From contig OY762962.1 of assembly GCA_963667195.1 (NCBI GenBank), positions 124,001 through 188,000 of the forward strand: DNA of 64,000 nt, written 5' to 3'. The translations under genes and the position numbers were made by a program. Under the pieces are notes generated by a model. It worked only from the letters and a program-made list of their open reading frames with translations. It had not been told where the DNA came from and ran no database searches. Positions within the stretch are counted from its first letter, which is position 1; each line of letters opens with the position of its first letter. The stretch comes from UBA7703 sp963667195 (lineage in GTDB: Bacteria; Bacillota; Clostridia; Christensenellales; CAG-138). Below, piece after piece: positions 7,480 through 16,248 of the stretch.

Positions 7480-8787
7480 ATGCAAAACGACATCAGCAAA
7501 AAGAATTGGCTGCTCATCTGGGTGTTCGGCCTTGCGGGGCAACTCTGCTGGAACGTGGAAAACGCCTGGTTCTCCACCTTTGTTTACAACAAGGTCGCGC
7601 CCGACCCCAACATCATCAGCTGGATGGTGGGACTCAGCGCGGTGGTCACCACGTTTTGCACCTTCCTGATCGGCACTTGGAGTGACCGCATCGGCAAACG
7701 CAAGCCGTTTGTCAGCATCGGCTATATTTTCTGGGGCGTGTTCACCATCGTGTTCGGCGTGGGTGAATTCCTACCAAAAACACCCATCACGCTGGTTGCG
7801 ACGTTTGTCGTGCTCGCGGACGCGATCATGAGCTTCTTCGGTTCGTTTGGCTACGACGCTGGATTCTCCATCTGGACGACGGACATCTCCAACGAACATA
7901 ACCGCGGCAGGCTTGGCGGCGCACTCGCCGTCATGCCCGTGATCGCGACAATCTTCGGCACCGTCGTCTCCGGCATGATCGTGGACGCGCTCGGCTTCTT
8001 CGATTTCTTCATCCTCATGGGCGGACTCGTGATCGTGATCGGTTTTGCGTCGCTCTTCCTCCTCAAGGACGCGCCGGATCTCAAGCCCCGCCGCGAGGAA
8101 AAGACCTATTGGCGGCAGCTGACGAAGGTGTTCAACTGGCGCACGGTCAAGGAAAACCGCGAGCTGTTCTGGGTATTCGTCGTCATGCTGATCTACTTCA
8201 TCGGCTTTAATGTGTATTTTTCGTACATCACGATCTATTTTGTGAACTATCTCGGCTATAGCTTCACGATTGCCGGCGCGCTGCAGGGCGGCGCACTGGT
8301 GCTCGCGGCGTTTATGACGATTCCCACCGCGAAGCTCATCGACAAGGGCATGCTCTCGCAGGTGATCCTGATTGCGCTGGTCGCCAATACGATTGGGCTT
8401 CTGTGCATCGCATTCGCGAGCGGTATCGTGATGCTCTGTGTGGGCATGTTCCTCGCTGGCTGCGGCTATATTCTCACGCTGCAATCCCTCACCGCGTGGA
8501 TGAAAAATCTCTATCCCGAGGATCAGCGCGGTCAGTTCGAGGGCATCAAGCAGGTATTCTATGTCGCGCTGCCGATGATCTTTGGGCCCATGATCGCAGC
8601 GCCCGTCATCAACGCCTGGGGTGTTGAGAAGGTGGTCAACAACGTCTCCGGCATGGTGCCCGGGCCTTCGCTGTTCCTCGTCTCGGCTGCGGTCACCGCG
8701 CTCGCCATCCTGCCGTTGATTTCGGCAAGCCGCCTGCACAAGCACCGTCTCGCGGAAAAAGCGCAGACGACGCTCGAATCGCTATGA
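7480..8787 (+). CDS. MFS transporter, sugar carrier type
   Basis: 435 residues with about twelve hydrophobic segments. The loop after the second span reads 'GTWSDRIGKRKPFV', the signature MFS loop 2-3 (G-x-x-x-D-R-x-G-x-R-K), and a large central cytoplasmic loop ('KDAPDLKPRREEKTYWRQL') divides the two halves. The overall pattern resembles MFS sugar carriers (SLC45/GPH-like) but the substrate cannot be read from the sequence. The start has a good GGAGG site 13 bases upstream. The stop overlaps the ATG of the DUF2804 gene (ATGA), so the two products are made together and probably share a substrate. Confidence 0.88.
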   Translation: MQNDISKKNWLLIWVFGLAGQLCWNVENAWFSTFVYNKVAPDPNIISWMVGLSAVVTTFCTFLIGTWSDRIGKRKPFVSIGYIFWGVFTIVFGVGEFLPKTPITLVATFVVLADAIMSFFGSFGYDAGFSIWTTDISNEHNRGRLGGALAVMPVIATIFGTVVSGMIVDALGFFDFFILMGGLVIVIGFASLFLLKDAPDLKPRREEKTYWRQLTKVFNWRTVKENRELFWVFVVMLIYFIGFNVYFSYITIYFVNYLGYSFTIAGALQGGALVLAAFMTIPTAKLIDKGMLSQVILIALVANTIGLLCIAFASGIVMLCVGMFLAGCGYILTLQSLTAWMKNLYPEDQRGQFEGIKQVFYVALPMIFGPMIAAPVINAWGVEKVVNNVSGMVPGPSLFLVSAAVTALAILPLISASRLHKHRLAEKAQTTLESL

Positions 8788-9797
8788 GTGCCCCGGATCA
8801 CGTCTTCTCTCCCGGCGAGCAGGCTCTCCTGCCGAACGGTACGCCCGTTGCGGGCTATTCGCTGTATGCGGACGCGGTCTACACGAGAAGTCGCGTGCAT
8901 TCCGCGCCCTGGCGGCTCAAGGAGTGGGACTTCTACCAGATTGCGGACGACAAGCTTTGCCTCCAACTCGTGATCGGGCATGTATCGTATGTGGGCAACT
9001 GCAACATCGCGTTGTTTGACCACACATCCGGCGAGCGCATCTTTGAGCGAGGCGTGATGATTCCCCTTCCGTTTCGAAGCATGCACCTGCCGCAGAGCGC
9101 GCATGAAGACTCGGTGCTCGCGTTCTCGCGCGACGGCGCGCACCTCTCGTTTGAAACCCACGACGACGCGCGGCATCTGCGCGCGGACTTCGCCGGACTT
9201 TCTGCAGACGTCACGCTGACGCCGACCGTCAAAGAGAGCATCACGGTCTGCACGCCGTTCTCGAAGAAGCACGAGTTCTATTTCAACGAGAAGATCAATC
9301 TCCTGCGCGCAAACGTCAGCCTCACCCTCGACGGAAAGCGTTACGAGTTCGATCCCGACCGCACGTTTTCGCTGCTCGACTGGGGACGCGGCGTCTGGCC
9401 GTTTTCGCACGAGTGGTATTGGAGCAGCGTGAGTACCCTGCTCGAAGGAGCACCGTTTGGCTTCAACCTCGGCTGCGGCTTTGGCGAGGAAGAGGCGATC
9501 CGCGGAACGGAGAACGTCGTATACTATCGCGGAGAAGCGATCAAGCTGGGCCGTGTTGCGATCCGGCACGAAGACGACGTCATGAAGCCCTGGCACTTTG
9601 AGGAGGAGAGCGGGCGCTTTACCGCGCAGCTGAGCCCCCGCTACGACCGGGACACCATCACCAAGCTCCTGTTCGTCGATAACCGCTGCCACCAGATGTT
9701 CGGAACCTTCTCCGGATCGTTCGTCACCGGTTACGGCACGCGGATCGCGTTTTCGAATGTCACGGGTTTTGCCGAGCACGCGGTCAACCATTGGTGA
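8784..9797 (+). CDS. DUF2804 protein
   Basis: 337 residues recognised as the DUF2804 family by its beginning ('LLPNGTPVAGYSLYA', 'WRLKEWDFYQI'), its middle ('FDPDRTFSLLDWGRGVWPFSHEWYW') and its many aromatic residues in predicted beta strands. No signal peptide, so it is cytoplasmic. Families of this shape resemble lipocalin or hydroxyneurosporene-dehydratase-like beta barrels and may bind a hydrophobic or glycosidic ligand, but the reaction is not known. The start overlaps the MFS stop by four bases, and an intrinsic terminator follows within 25 bases, so the two genes form a closed transport-plus-binding/processing unit. Confidence 0.85.
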   Translation: MSAPDHVFSPGEQALLPNGTPVAGYSLYADAVYTRSRVHSAPWRLKEWDFYQIADDKLCLQLVIGHVSYVGNCNIALFDHTSGERIFERGVMIPLPFRSMHLPQSAHEDSVLAFSRDGAHLSFETHDDARHLRADFAGLSADVTLTPTVKESITVCTPFSKKHEFYFNEKINLLRANVSLTLDGKRYEFDPDRTFSLLDWGRGVWPFSHEWYWSSVSTLLEGAPFGFNLGCGFGEEEAIRGTENVVYYRGEAIKLGRVAIRHEDDVMKPWHFEEESGRFTAQLSPRYDRDTITKLLFVDNRCHQMFGTFSGSFVTGYGTRIAFSNVTGFAEHAVNHW

Positions 9798-9817
9798 TCT
9801 CAAATCGCGTAAAAAAG

Positions 9818-9841
9818 AAGCCGCATCCGCGGCTTTTTTTC
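9818..9841 (+). terminator. Terminator of MFS-DUF2804 operon
   Basis: Seven-pair stem (9818-9824 with 9829-9835), loop ATCC, followed by a run of T. Confidence 0.85.
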
Positions 9842-10146
9842 TTGCGCTGCTCCTTGGTGTATCGTCGTATAAACATACGATTTACATTGATTTTATACAT
9901 TTTCGCTAAAACCGCTCCAGCAACAACACGTTTTATGAAATAACGGCTGAAGCCCATCCAAAGTGCGTGCGTTCTTTGTACGCATGTTGTGCAAACCGGA
10001 ATGAAAATGTCAATAGAAATCAAACGAATTGTGAAAAGCAGTGCGTTTCCCACCGATTCATGATATGTTTATCTTGCAATTCTGTGGCGGAGACAGCCAT
10101 TTAGCCTTAGATGTGTGAAATATCCGTAACATATTTGGCGGTTATG
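9842..10146. other. AT-rich intergenic stretch, no gene seen
   Basis: About 300 bases, clearly more AT-rich than the neighbours. A minus-strand frame runs through it but lacks a ribosome site and family features. It may hold regulatory sequence for the large surface-protein gene; I see no convincing repeat. Confidence 0.5.
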
Positions 10147-10175
10147 TTTACATATATATACTAGTCATGTATAAT
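10147..10175 (+). promoter_or_regulatory. Strong promoter of the Ig-like surface protein gene
   Basis: TTTACA (10147-10152), 17-base spacer, perfect TATAAT (10170-10175). The leader is about 37 bases and contains a GAAAGGAT ribosome site. Confidence 0.75.
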
Positions 10176-10219
10176 TTCTCCGACAGAATGTCTTTCATGC
10201 AAGAAAGGATGTGTACCGA

Positions 10220-13036
10220 ATGAAACGCACTATCGCACTGGTTATGAGCCTGTTCATGCTGCTCGTACTGGTGCCCACCACCGCGCTCGCGGACACCGAT
10301 GTACACCCATATTTGGAAGTAACCCCGGTCGCGGTCGCCCCGGACACCACACCGACGCTCTTCCAATTTGGAACTGACCTCACTTTTAACTGGACGAATG
10401 CAAACCTTGTCGTCAAGATTTTTGACGATAATGCCGACCCCGCTCCAGCTGGCAGGATCCTCACGCTGGGCACTACGCTCACCCCGGACACCTATGTGCT
10501 CTACCTCAATGGTGTGATCTACAATCCCGCAACACCGTACACCTTCCTCGCGTCGGATGTCGGCACGAAGACGTTGACGGTGAAATATTATTATAAGCCG
10601 GTCGGCAACACGAACTACGTTACGGTTACCAAGGATTTCACGATCTCAATTCAGAGAAACGTTCTTCAGAGTATCACCGTATCTGGTCCAGCGCAGATTT
10701 CCTATTATGCTGGTGAGTACCTGAACCTCAGCGGTCTTGTTGTGAAGGGAACCTATAGCAATATGACCGATCCGGTCGTACTTGACAGTTCGAAGTACAA
10801 CTTGCGTCTCTACAAAGATACCTCAGGTACGATTTCTCATGAAATCGGTACATCGGATAAACTAACTGACCAAAACACACTCAAAGTCAGTGTAACGGAG
10901 ACTTATCCTGGCTCCGAGGATACAGTGACCGCTACCAATAGCTCAACAATAGTCGTTACTCCTGCGATATCAGGTCTTTCAATTGATACGGCTAGTAAAG
11001 AGCTAACGCTTGGTAGCGCCTCTACTGATAACTTCGAAATAAAAGCTACCGTTACAGGTGGCGGGACGGATCCGAATGTAAGCCTTATTGCAAGCGTGGA
11101 TCAACCTGCCGTGGCAGCAATCGACACCTCAAAGTTGATCACGGAAGGCAAAGTGAAAGTTAATGCTTTGTCCGTTGGCACCGCGATTGTCACCATTCGT
11201 GCTCGTGGAACAGAACTTTCATATACCTGCACAGTCACCGTGAAGAAAGCTCCGACTGATGTAAGCAGCCTAGTTCTGGACAAGTCCTCCCTGTCGCTCC
11301 CCGTCAACGGTACCTACACGCTCACCGCGACAGTTGGGCCGGATGATGCAACGGATAAGTCCATCACCTGGACTTCCGCTAGCCCAAGCGATGTCTCCGT
11401 GGACTCCACCGGTACCGTCAAGGTGCTGCGCAACTACACGGGTGATGTCGTGATTACCGCTAAAACAAATAGTGGTTCTATCACGCAAACTTGCAAAGTT
11501 TCCGTCAACTCCATCAAGGTCGACGGCATTGCAATCAGCGACACGAGTGCTACGCTCTACAAGGGCAGCTGGAAGCAGCTCTCCGCCGTCATTACCCCCT
11601 CCGGTGCGGCAGACCCCGCCGTTACTTGGAGCAGCAGCGACAGCGACATCGTCAAAGTTGACTCAACCGGCAAAATCACCGCTGTTGGAACCAAAACATC
11701 TGGAACCACGGTGATCAACGAGGCGATCATCACCGCACAGAGCTCCAACGCTTCTGTGTTTGCGACCTGCACCGTTAAGGTGCTCGACGCGGTGCTCATC
11801 ACGAGCCTGACGCTGAACAAGTCCGAGCTTGCGCTCAATGTTGGCGATGAAGAAATCCTCACCGTCACCGGCTCTCCCTCGAACGCGACGAACAAGACGC
11901 TCCTTTGGACCAGCAGCAACCCTGATGTTGCCAGCGTATCCGGCGGCAAAGTCATCGCGGCCGCCAAGGGCACCACAGTCGTCAAGGCGGAAGCAACCGA
12001 TGGCAGCGGCAAGTACGTCTCCTGCGTCGTCACCGTCAATAACATCCAGATCCTCAACGTTTACCTTGACAAGTCTTCGCTTGATTTGAGTGAAGGCGAT
12101 ACGGCAAAGATTACGGCGACGATCTATCCTTCCAACGCCACGACTTCTACGTTGAAGTGGACGAGTTCGAACACCTCTGTTGCGACCGTTGACTCCAAAG
12201 GCAACATCGTTGCGGGCGCTACCAAGGGCTACGCCATCATCACCGCGTCTGCCACCGATGGCAGCGGTAAGTTTGCCGAATGCGTCGTGCTCTCCAAGCC
12301 GAAGGTACACGTAACGGGCCTCACGATCAACTACGGCACAACGCTGGATCTGCTCGCAAATGACTCCACGTACCTCAAGGCGACCGTGCTTCCCGCGAAT
12401 GCGACCGCAGCCACCGTCACCTGGTCCTCATCTGCACCCGCGATTGCGTCGATCGACGCCGCATCCGGTCTGCTCAAGGGTCTCGCACTTGGTGAAGCGA
12501 CCATCACCGCAACCGCGGACGGGAAGTCTGTCACCATAAAGATCAACGTCACCAACACCGAGTATAACTACGGCGTTGCGACGGGCTTCAAGCGCAGGGT
12601 CAACGTTCGTGAAAAAGCGAGCGGGCTGAGCAAGGCAGTCGGGTTTGCCTACATTGGCGACACGTTCAAGATCCTCGGCAAAACCGGCAGCTGGTACCTG
12701 ATCCAGTACAACAACACCACGAAGGCCTACATCTGGGCGAGCTACCTGAAGGCATCCAAGACCAGCGCGTCCTACGTTTCGGCCAACGGCACCACAACGC
12801 CGGCGCCGGGTGCAACCGCAACGCCGGTCACGACAACGCCGACGAAGGTCACGATTGCCAACTGCCAATACGCGATTAACATTCGCGCAGCCGCGAGCAC
12901 CTCTAGCGCGCGCATTGGCAAGGGAAATCTCGGCGCAACCTTCACGTACCTTGGTAAGGAAGGCGACTGGTACAAGATCCAGTACGACACCAAGACCATC
13001 GGCTATGTGTATTCGACCTTCGCAACCCTGAGCTAA
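10220..13036 (+). CDS. Secreted protein with Ig-like (Big) repeats and two SH3b domains
   Basis: 938 residues from the ATG at 10220 (GAAAGGAT nine bases upstream; a GTG at 10211 is too close to that site). Signal peptide ends near 'PTTALA' (about residue 25). After an N-terminal domain of about 120 residues there is one Big_3-like domain (from 'LQSITVSGPAQISYYAGEYL'), then about six Big_2 domains, each with the pattern V/L-x-L-x-x-x-x-x-x-L followed by 'W(T/S)SS(N/D/A)P' and 'ATVDSKG'. The end has two bacterial SH3 modules ('RVNVREKAS', 'WYLIQYNN'; 'AINIRAAAS', 'WYKIQYDT') joined by a Thr/Pro/Ala linker. Big_2 repeats act as spacers or adhesins and SH3b modules bind peptidoglycan, so a cell-wall-bound surface protein is likely. 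No LPXTG or S-layer motif is seen. Confidence 0.88.
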   Translation: MKRTIALVMSLFMLLVLVPTTALADTDVHPYLEVTPVAVAPDTTPTLFQFGTDLTFNWTNANLVVKIFDDNADPAPAGRILTLGTTLTPDTYVLYLNGVIYNPATPYTFLASDVGTKTLTVKYYYKPVGNTNYVTVTKDFTISIQRNVLQSITVSGPAQISYYAGEYLNLSGLVVKGTYSNMTDPVVLDSSKYNLRLYKDTSGTISHEIGTSDKLTDQNTLKVSVTETYPGSEDTVTATNSSTIVVTPAISGLSIDTASKELTLGSASTDNFEIKATVTGGGTDPNVSLIASVDQPAVAAIDTSKLITEGKVKVNALSVGTAIVTIRARGTELSYTCTVTVKKAPTDVSSLVLDKSSLSLPVNGTYTLTATVGPDDATDKSITWTSASPSDVSVDSTGTVKVLRNYTGDVVITAKTNSGSITQTCKVSVNSIKVDGIAISDTSATLYKGSWKQLSAVITPSGAADPAVTWSSSDSDIVKVDSTGKITAVGTKTSGTTVINEAIITAQSSNASVFATCTVKVLDAVLITSLTLNKSELALNVGDEEILTVTGSPSNATNKTLLWTSSNPDVASVSGGKVIAAAKGTTVVKAEATDGSGKYVSCVVTVNNIQILNVYLDKSSLDLSEGDTAKITATIYPSNATTSTLKWTSSNTSVATVDSKGNIVAGATKGYAIITASATDGSGKFAECVVLSKPKVHVTGLTINYGTTLDLLANDSTYLKATVLPANATAATVTWSSSAPAIASIDAASGLLKGLALGEATITATADGKSVTIKINVTNTEYNYGVATGFKRRVNVREKASGLSKAVGFAYIGDTFKILGKTGSWYLIQYNNTTKAYIWASYLKASKTSASYVSANGTTTPAPGATATPVTTTPTKVTIANCQYAINIRAAASTSSARIGKGNLGATFTYLGKEGDWYKIQYDTKTIGYVYSTFATLS

Positions 13037-13060
13037 CGGTACAACATCCTGTCAATACGG

Positions 13061-13090
13061 CGGGCCGCTCCTATGAGCGGCCCGTCTTTT
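13061..13090 (+). terminator. Terminator of the Ig-like surface protein gene
   Basis: Perfect ten-pair stem (13061-13070 with 13075-13084), loop CTAT, then TCTTTTG. Confidence 0.88.
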
Positions 13091-13224
13091 GTTTCTCTTT
13101 CCAGCTCTTCCCCCAAGTTCCATGAGATTGTGATCATTCCGCATTACGGATGTATTATGTCTTTTCCGTAGAAAACGTGTGCCTGCTCTAGCCGCGACAA
13201 ACGAGGTTTGTTATACTCTTTGAC

Positions 13225-14112
13225 ATGGATCATGTGAAAACTACTGCAACGGAACAAGTTCAGTCGCCACAGTCGCCCGCAAAAAATCGGCATCCGCGGC
13301 GTACCGGTTTGTTTCTTGCCGCGATCGCAGCGATATTTGCGCTCTTCAACTGGGGTACAAAAACAAGAATCGTCACTCGCTATTACGAAATTACAGACGC
13401 AAGAATTCACGATGAAGTCCGCATTGCGATCGTCTGCGATCTGCACGGCGCACAATACGGCAAAAAACAATCCGATCTCATCGCGGCGCTGGAGGAGGTA
13501 TCCCCCACCGTCGTGCTGTTGCTGGGCGATATCTACGACCAGGACGGAATCGAATCGCACGCGGTTGAGCTCATCGATGCTCTATCGAGCCGCTTCACCT
13601 GCTATTTCGTTCCGGGCAATCACGAATATAAATCCGGCGAGCTCAACATGATTCGCAACCTCTTGCGCGAGTCGAACATCCCGAATATTGCTGGAGAAAC
13701 CGTTACCGTGCAGGTCAAGGATACGCAAGTGCAGATTTTCGGCATCGACGATGGTCAGGGCGGCAAAGCCAAGCAGCTCTGGCAGATTGAAAACGCCGCC
13801 AAGCAGCGCAAAAGCGATGTCTTCTCTATCCTCGCCATCCATGTGCCAAACGGCGTGGAGTCCTACCTGCACTACGGATTTGACCTGATGCTCTCCGGCC
13901 ACACGCACGGCGGGCAGATTATCCTTCCGCACGTGCTCAACGGCCTCTACGCGCCGGGACAGGGCTTCTTTCCGGAATATGGCGGCGGTCGCTACGACTT
14001 CGGCAAGCAGACGCTGATCATCAGCCGCGGACTATCGCAAAAGCCGCTCTGGCTGCCGCGATTCGGCAACCCGCCGGAGCTCGCCATCATTACTTTAAAA
14101 CCTGCTTCCTGA
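13225..14112 (+). CDS. Membrane-anchored metallophosphoesterase, YkuE-like
   Basis: 295 residues. A basic N-terminus and one hydrophobic span (about 28-45) precede a calcineurin-like phosphoesterase domain with all metal motifs: 'CDLHGAQYG', 'LLGDIYDQDG', 'GNHEYKSG', 'ILAIHVPN' and 'SGHTHGGQI'. Related proteins hydrolyse phospho-lipid intermediates or other phosphoesters at the membrane. A TATACT box (13212-13217) lies seven bases before the ATG and there is no ribosome site, so the mRNA is probably leaderless; the -35 region is poor. The gene stands alone and ends in a long hairpin shared with the convergent nitroreductase operon. Confidence 0.88.
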   Translation: MDHVKTTATEQVQSPQSPAKNRHPRRTGLFLAAIAAIFALFNWGTKTRIVTRYYEITDARIHDEVRIAIVCDLHGAQYGKKQSDLIAALEEVSPTVVLLLGDIYDQDGIESHAVELIDALSSRFTCYFVPGNHEYKSGELNMIRNLLRESNIPNIAGETVTVQVKDTQVQIFGIDDGQGGKAKQLWQIENAAKQRKSDVFSILAIHVPNGVESYLHYGFDLMLSGHTHGGQIILPHVLNGLYAPGQGFFPEYGGGRYDFGKQTLIISRGLSQKPLWLPRFGNPPELAIITLKPAS

Positions 14113-14119
14113 TAAAACA

Positions 14120-14150
14120 AAACCGGCGCGCAGAGCCTGCGCGCCGGTTT
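14120..14150. terminator. Long bidirectional hairpin between convergent genes
   Basis: Perfect 14-pair stem (14120-14133 with 14137-14150) with a three-base loop, AAA on one side and TTT on the other. The T tract is short, so termination relies on the very stable stem. Confidence 0.75.
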
Positions 14151-14167
14151 CCGGTTCACCCGATCCA

Positions 14168-14707
14168 TTACTCGTAAAACGTAACGACGTCCTCGATGGG
14201 CTTGCGTTTCTTCTCGCGGAGGGCGTCGCTTGCCGCGTACCCAACGGCGAGAATCAACCGCACGCGCGAAGTCTTCGGCAGGTTGAACAGCTCCCGAATC
14301 TTTGGCTCGTTGTGCCAGCCGATGATGCAGGTGGATAGCCCCTGCTCCGTCGCCGCATAGCAAAACTGTGAGCAGGAAAGCCCGACGTCGATCGGCGCAA
14401 AGTCCTGATCCTTGAATTTTTGCGAAAGCGACACCTTCAAAACGGTGTTTTCCTCAAGCACCACCGCAAACGCCGGACAGTTCTTGACGAACTTGTTCAT
14501 GTTGAGCTCCATCATCAACGGGCGGAGCTTCTCCACGAGTTCCGGATTCGTCACAATCAGATAGCGCCATGGCTGCCCGTTGCAGGCCGAGGGCGCGAGC
14601 CAGGCCGCCTCCGCGCAGCGCTGAAGCTTGTCCTTCTCCACGGGACGGTTCAGGTCAAAGTTGCGGCAGCTCTCCCGCCGCCGGATCAAATCAAAATAGT
14701 CGCTCAC
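14168..14707 (-). CDS. Nitroreductase family protein
   Basis: 179 residues of the FMN-dependent nitroreductase fold. The N-terminal 'RRRESCRNFD' is the classic flavin-phosphate contact, followed by 'AAWLAPSACNGQPWRYLIV', and 'GLSTCIIGWHNEPKIRELF' and 'RLILAVGYAASD' near the end. These enzymes use NAD(P)H to reduce nitro compounds, quinones or flavins; the physiological substrate is unknown. The ATG overlaps the stop of the preceding HD-domain gene by four bases (ATGA), so the two are translationally coupled, possibly linking nucleotide salvage with a flavin-dependent step. No membrane segments. Confidence 0.88.
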   Translation of the reverse strand: MSDYFDLIRRRESCRNFDLNRPVEKDKLQRCAEAAWLAPSACNGQPWRYLIVTNPELVEKLRPLMMELNMNKFVKNCPAFAVVLEENTVLKVSLSQKFKDQDFAPIDVGLSCSQFCYAATEQGLSTCIIGWHNEPKIRELFNLPKTSRVRLILAVGYAASDALREKKRKPIEDVVTFYE

Positions 14708-15279
14708 GATTGCTTCTCCTTCGCGTCATTGATCTTGTTTAAGGTGTCTTCGAGCATCAGCGCGCGGAGTTGCTTGAGATACGGAAACTCGCTCGCGTTC
14801 TCCACCGCGTATGTCTGCTGCAGCTCGTATTCCAGCGGCAGCCAGGTGCTGATGTCGCTTTCGTTGTGCTGAATCACCGCTTCCAGTTTGTCCAGCGCCT
14901 TATAGACGCGGGCTTCCTGCGTTTCCAGCGCGTCCATCTCACGAAACAGCGCGGAAAGCTCGCTTCTGTGCGGTTCCGGCAGGGTGGAAAGCAGCGTCTG
15001 CACGGCGTCCTCTTCCGTCGCCTCATGCGCCTGCGTCTTGAGAAACGAAGGGATATCGCCCGTAATCGCCTCGCCAAAGTCGTGGATGAGGCACATGCGC
15101 ATGAGCTTGTTGCCGTCGAGGCCCGGAAACTCGGGCGCGACCAGCATCGCGAGCACAGCCAGCCGCCAGCTATGCGCGGCTACCGTCTCCGTGATTCCGC
15201 CGACGGTCGTGCTATGGCGTCCGTTGGTCTTGAGGCACTCCAAACGATGCAGAAAATTCAGCAGTTCGCGTTGTTCCAT
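14704..15279 (-). CDS. HD-domain phosphohydrolase, YfbR-like
   Basis: 191 residues from the ATG at 15279, which has AAGGAG upstream. The HD fold is marked by 'ETVAAHSWRLAVLAML' (first His), 'MCLIHDFGEAITGDIPSF' (the HD pair) and a later Asp in 'ALDKLEAVIQHNE'. The sequence order matches YfbR-type 5'-deoxynucleotidases, which remove phosphate from dNMPs using a divalent metal. First gene of the two-gene unit with the nitroreductase. Its promoter must lie in the 15280-15395 gap, back to back with the MerR-type regulator. Confidence 0.82.
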   Translation of the reverse strand: MEQRELLNFLHRLECLKTNGRHSTTVGGITETVAAHSWRLAVLAMLVAPEFPGLDGNKLMRMCLIHDFGEAITGDIPSFLKTQAHEATEEDAVQTLLSTLPEPHRSELSALFREMDALETQEARVYKALDKLEAVIQHNESDISTWLPLEYELQQTYAVENASEFPYLKQLRALMLEDTLNKINDAKEKQS

Positions 15280-15394
15280 CGTGTTCTCCTTCGTTCGGGC
15301 GGTGATTCGCCCGTCCGTTTCATCGATCATAACACATCGTATTTTAATTGAATATGCGTCAAAGAAAATTTACGAAAGAAATTTGAAAAGCATC

Positions 15395-15425
15395 TTGACT
15401 CTGACGTTACGTCATAGTTTATGAT
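15395..15425 (+). promoter_or_regulatory. MerR-type promoter with 19-base spacer and operator palindrome
   Basis: TTGACT (15395-15400) and TATGAT (15420-15425) are 19 bases apart, the over-long spacing that MerR-family activators correct by twisting DNA. A perfect palindrome TGACGTTACGTCA (15402-15414) sits in the spacer, exactly where MerR proteins bind. The regulator downstream very probably controls its own expression. Confidence 0.82.
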
Positions 15426-15447
15426 ACGATCAGGAGGTGAGAGTACG

Positions 15448-16185
15448 ATGCGTTATTCCATCGGATCGCTCAGCAAGTTATCCGGCGTTTCCATCCGCGC
15501 GCTGCATTACTACGACAAGCTTGGTCTTCTGCGGCCGAGTGAGGTCGCGCAGAGCGGGTACCGCTATTATGACGACGCGGCGGTAGAGAAGCTCTGGCAA
15601 ATCTTGTTTTTCCGGGAACTGGACTTCCCGCTCAACGAGATCGCCCAGATTCTGTCGTCGCCCGCGTTTGACCGGGACCGCGCGTTGGCGGAGCACCGCA
15701 ACCTGCTGATGCAGAAGCGTGAGCGATTGGATCGGCTCATTACCCTCGTCTCCAATGCCATGAAAGGAGAAACAAACATGGAGTTTAAACCGTTTGATAC
15801 CAGCGAAATCGACTCGCTACGAAACCAGTACGCCGAGGAAGCAAAGGCCCGCTGGGGGGAGACTGAAACGTATCGCGAGAGTGCTTGGCGAACAGCAAAG
15901 TATTCTCCCGAAGACTTCGCTCGGATTCAGGAGCAGTCCAATGACCTGTTCCGCGAGTTTGCCGCATTGGTCGGTGTCGCCCCGTCCGATGAACGCGTTC
16001 AAGCGCTGGTGAAGCGTTGGCAAGCGCTCATTAGCGAGAGCTACTATTTCTGTTCCGATGAGATTCTTGAGGGTCTTGGTCAAATGTATGTGGCGGATGA
16101 GCGTTTCACCAAGAACCTCGACAAGTTCGGCGCGGGCACGGCGCAGTTCATGAGCGACGCCATCGCAGCCTACTGCAAAAAGTAA
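15448..16185 (+). CDS. MerR family regulator with TipAS-like antibiotic-binding domain
   Basis: 245 residues from the ATG at 15448 (AGGAGGTGA nine bases upstream). Residues 1-70 are a MerR winged helix ('IGSLSKLSGVSIRALHYYDKLG', 'GYRYYDD'), 75-108 form the dimer coiled coil, and 111-245 match the TipAS domain ('RNQYAEEAKARWGETETYRES', 'YSPEDFARIQEQ', 'MYVADERFTKNLDKFG'), which traps thiopeptide-type and other drugs. An internal ATG at 15778 (Met111) has its own AAAGGAGA site (15763-15770) and begins the TipAS domain exactly. The gene can therefore make a full activator and a free drug-binding domain, as tipA of Streptomyces does. Autoregulated through the promoter above. Confidence 0.9.
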   Translation: MRYSIGSLSKLSGVSIRALHYYDKLGLLRPSEVAQSGYRYYDDAAVEKLWQILFFRELDFPLNEIAQILSSPAFDRDRALAEHRNLLMQKRERLDRLITLVSNAMKGETNMEFKPFDTSEIDSLRNQYAEEAKARWGETETYRESAWRTAKYSPEDFARIQEQSNDLFREFAALVGVAPSDERVQALVKRWQALISESYYFCSDEILEGLGQMYVADERFTKNLDKFGAGTAQFMSDAIAAYCKK

Positions 16186-16195
16186 CGAACGCAAC

Positions 16196-16232
16196 AAAAG
16201 AACGGCGCGGTCTTATCCGCGCCGTTCTTTTT
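16196..16232. terminator. Bidirectional terminator
   Basis: Fifteen-pair stem (16196-16210 with 16217-16231), six-base loop, A tract and T tract on opposite sides. Serves the TipA-like gene and the convergent ABC operon. Confidence 0.9.
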
Positions 16233-16248
16233 TATGTTTGACTGTACT

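Noticed and set aside
9784..10053. 89-residue minus-strand frame in the AT-rich gap
   Set aside because: No ribosome site and no recognisable pattern; it overlaps the strong terminator of the DUF2804 gene.
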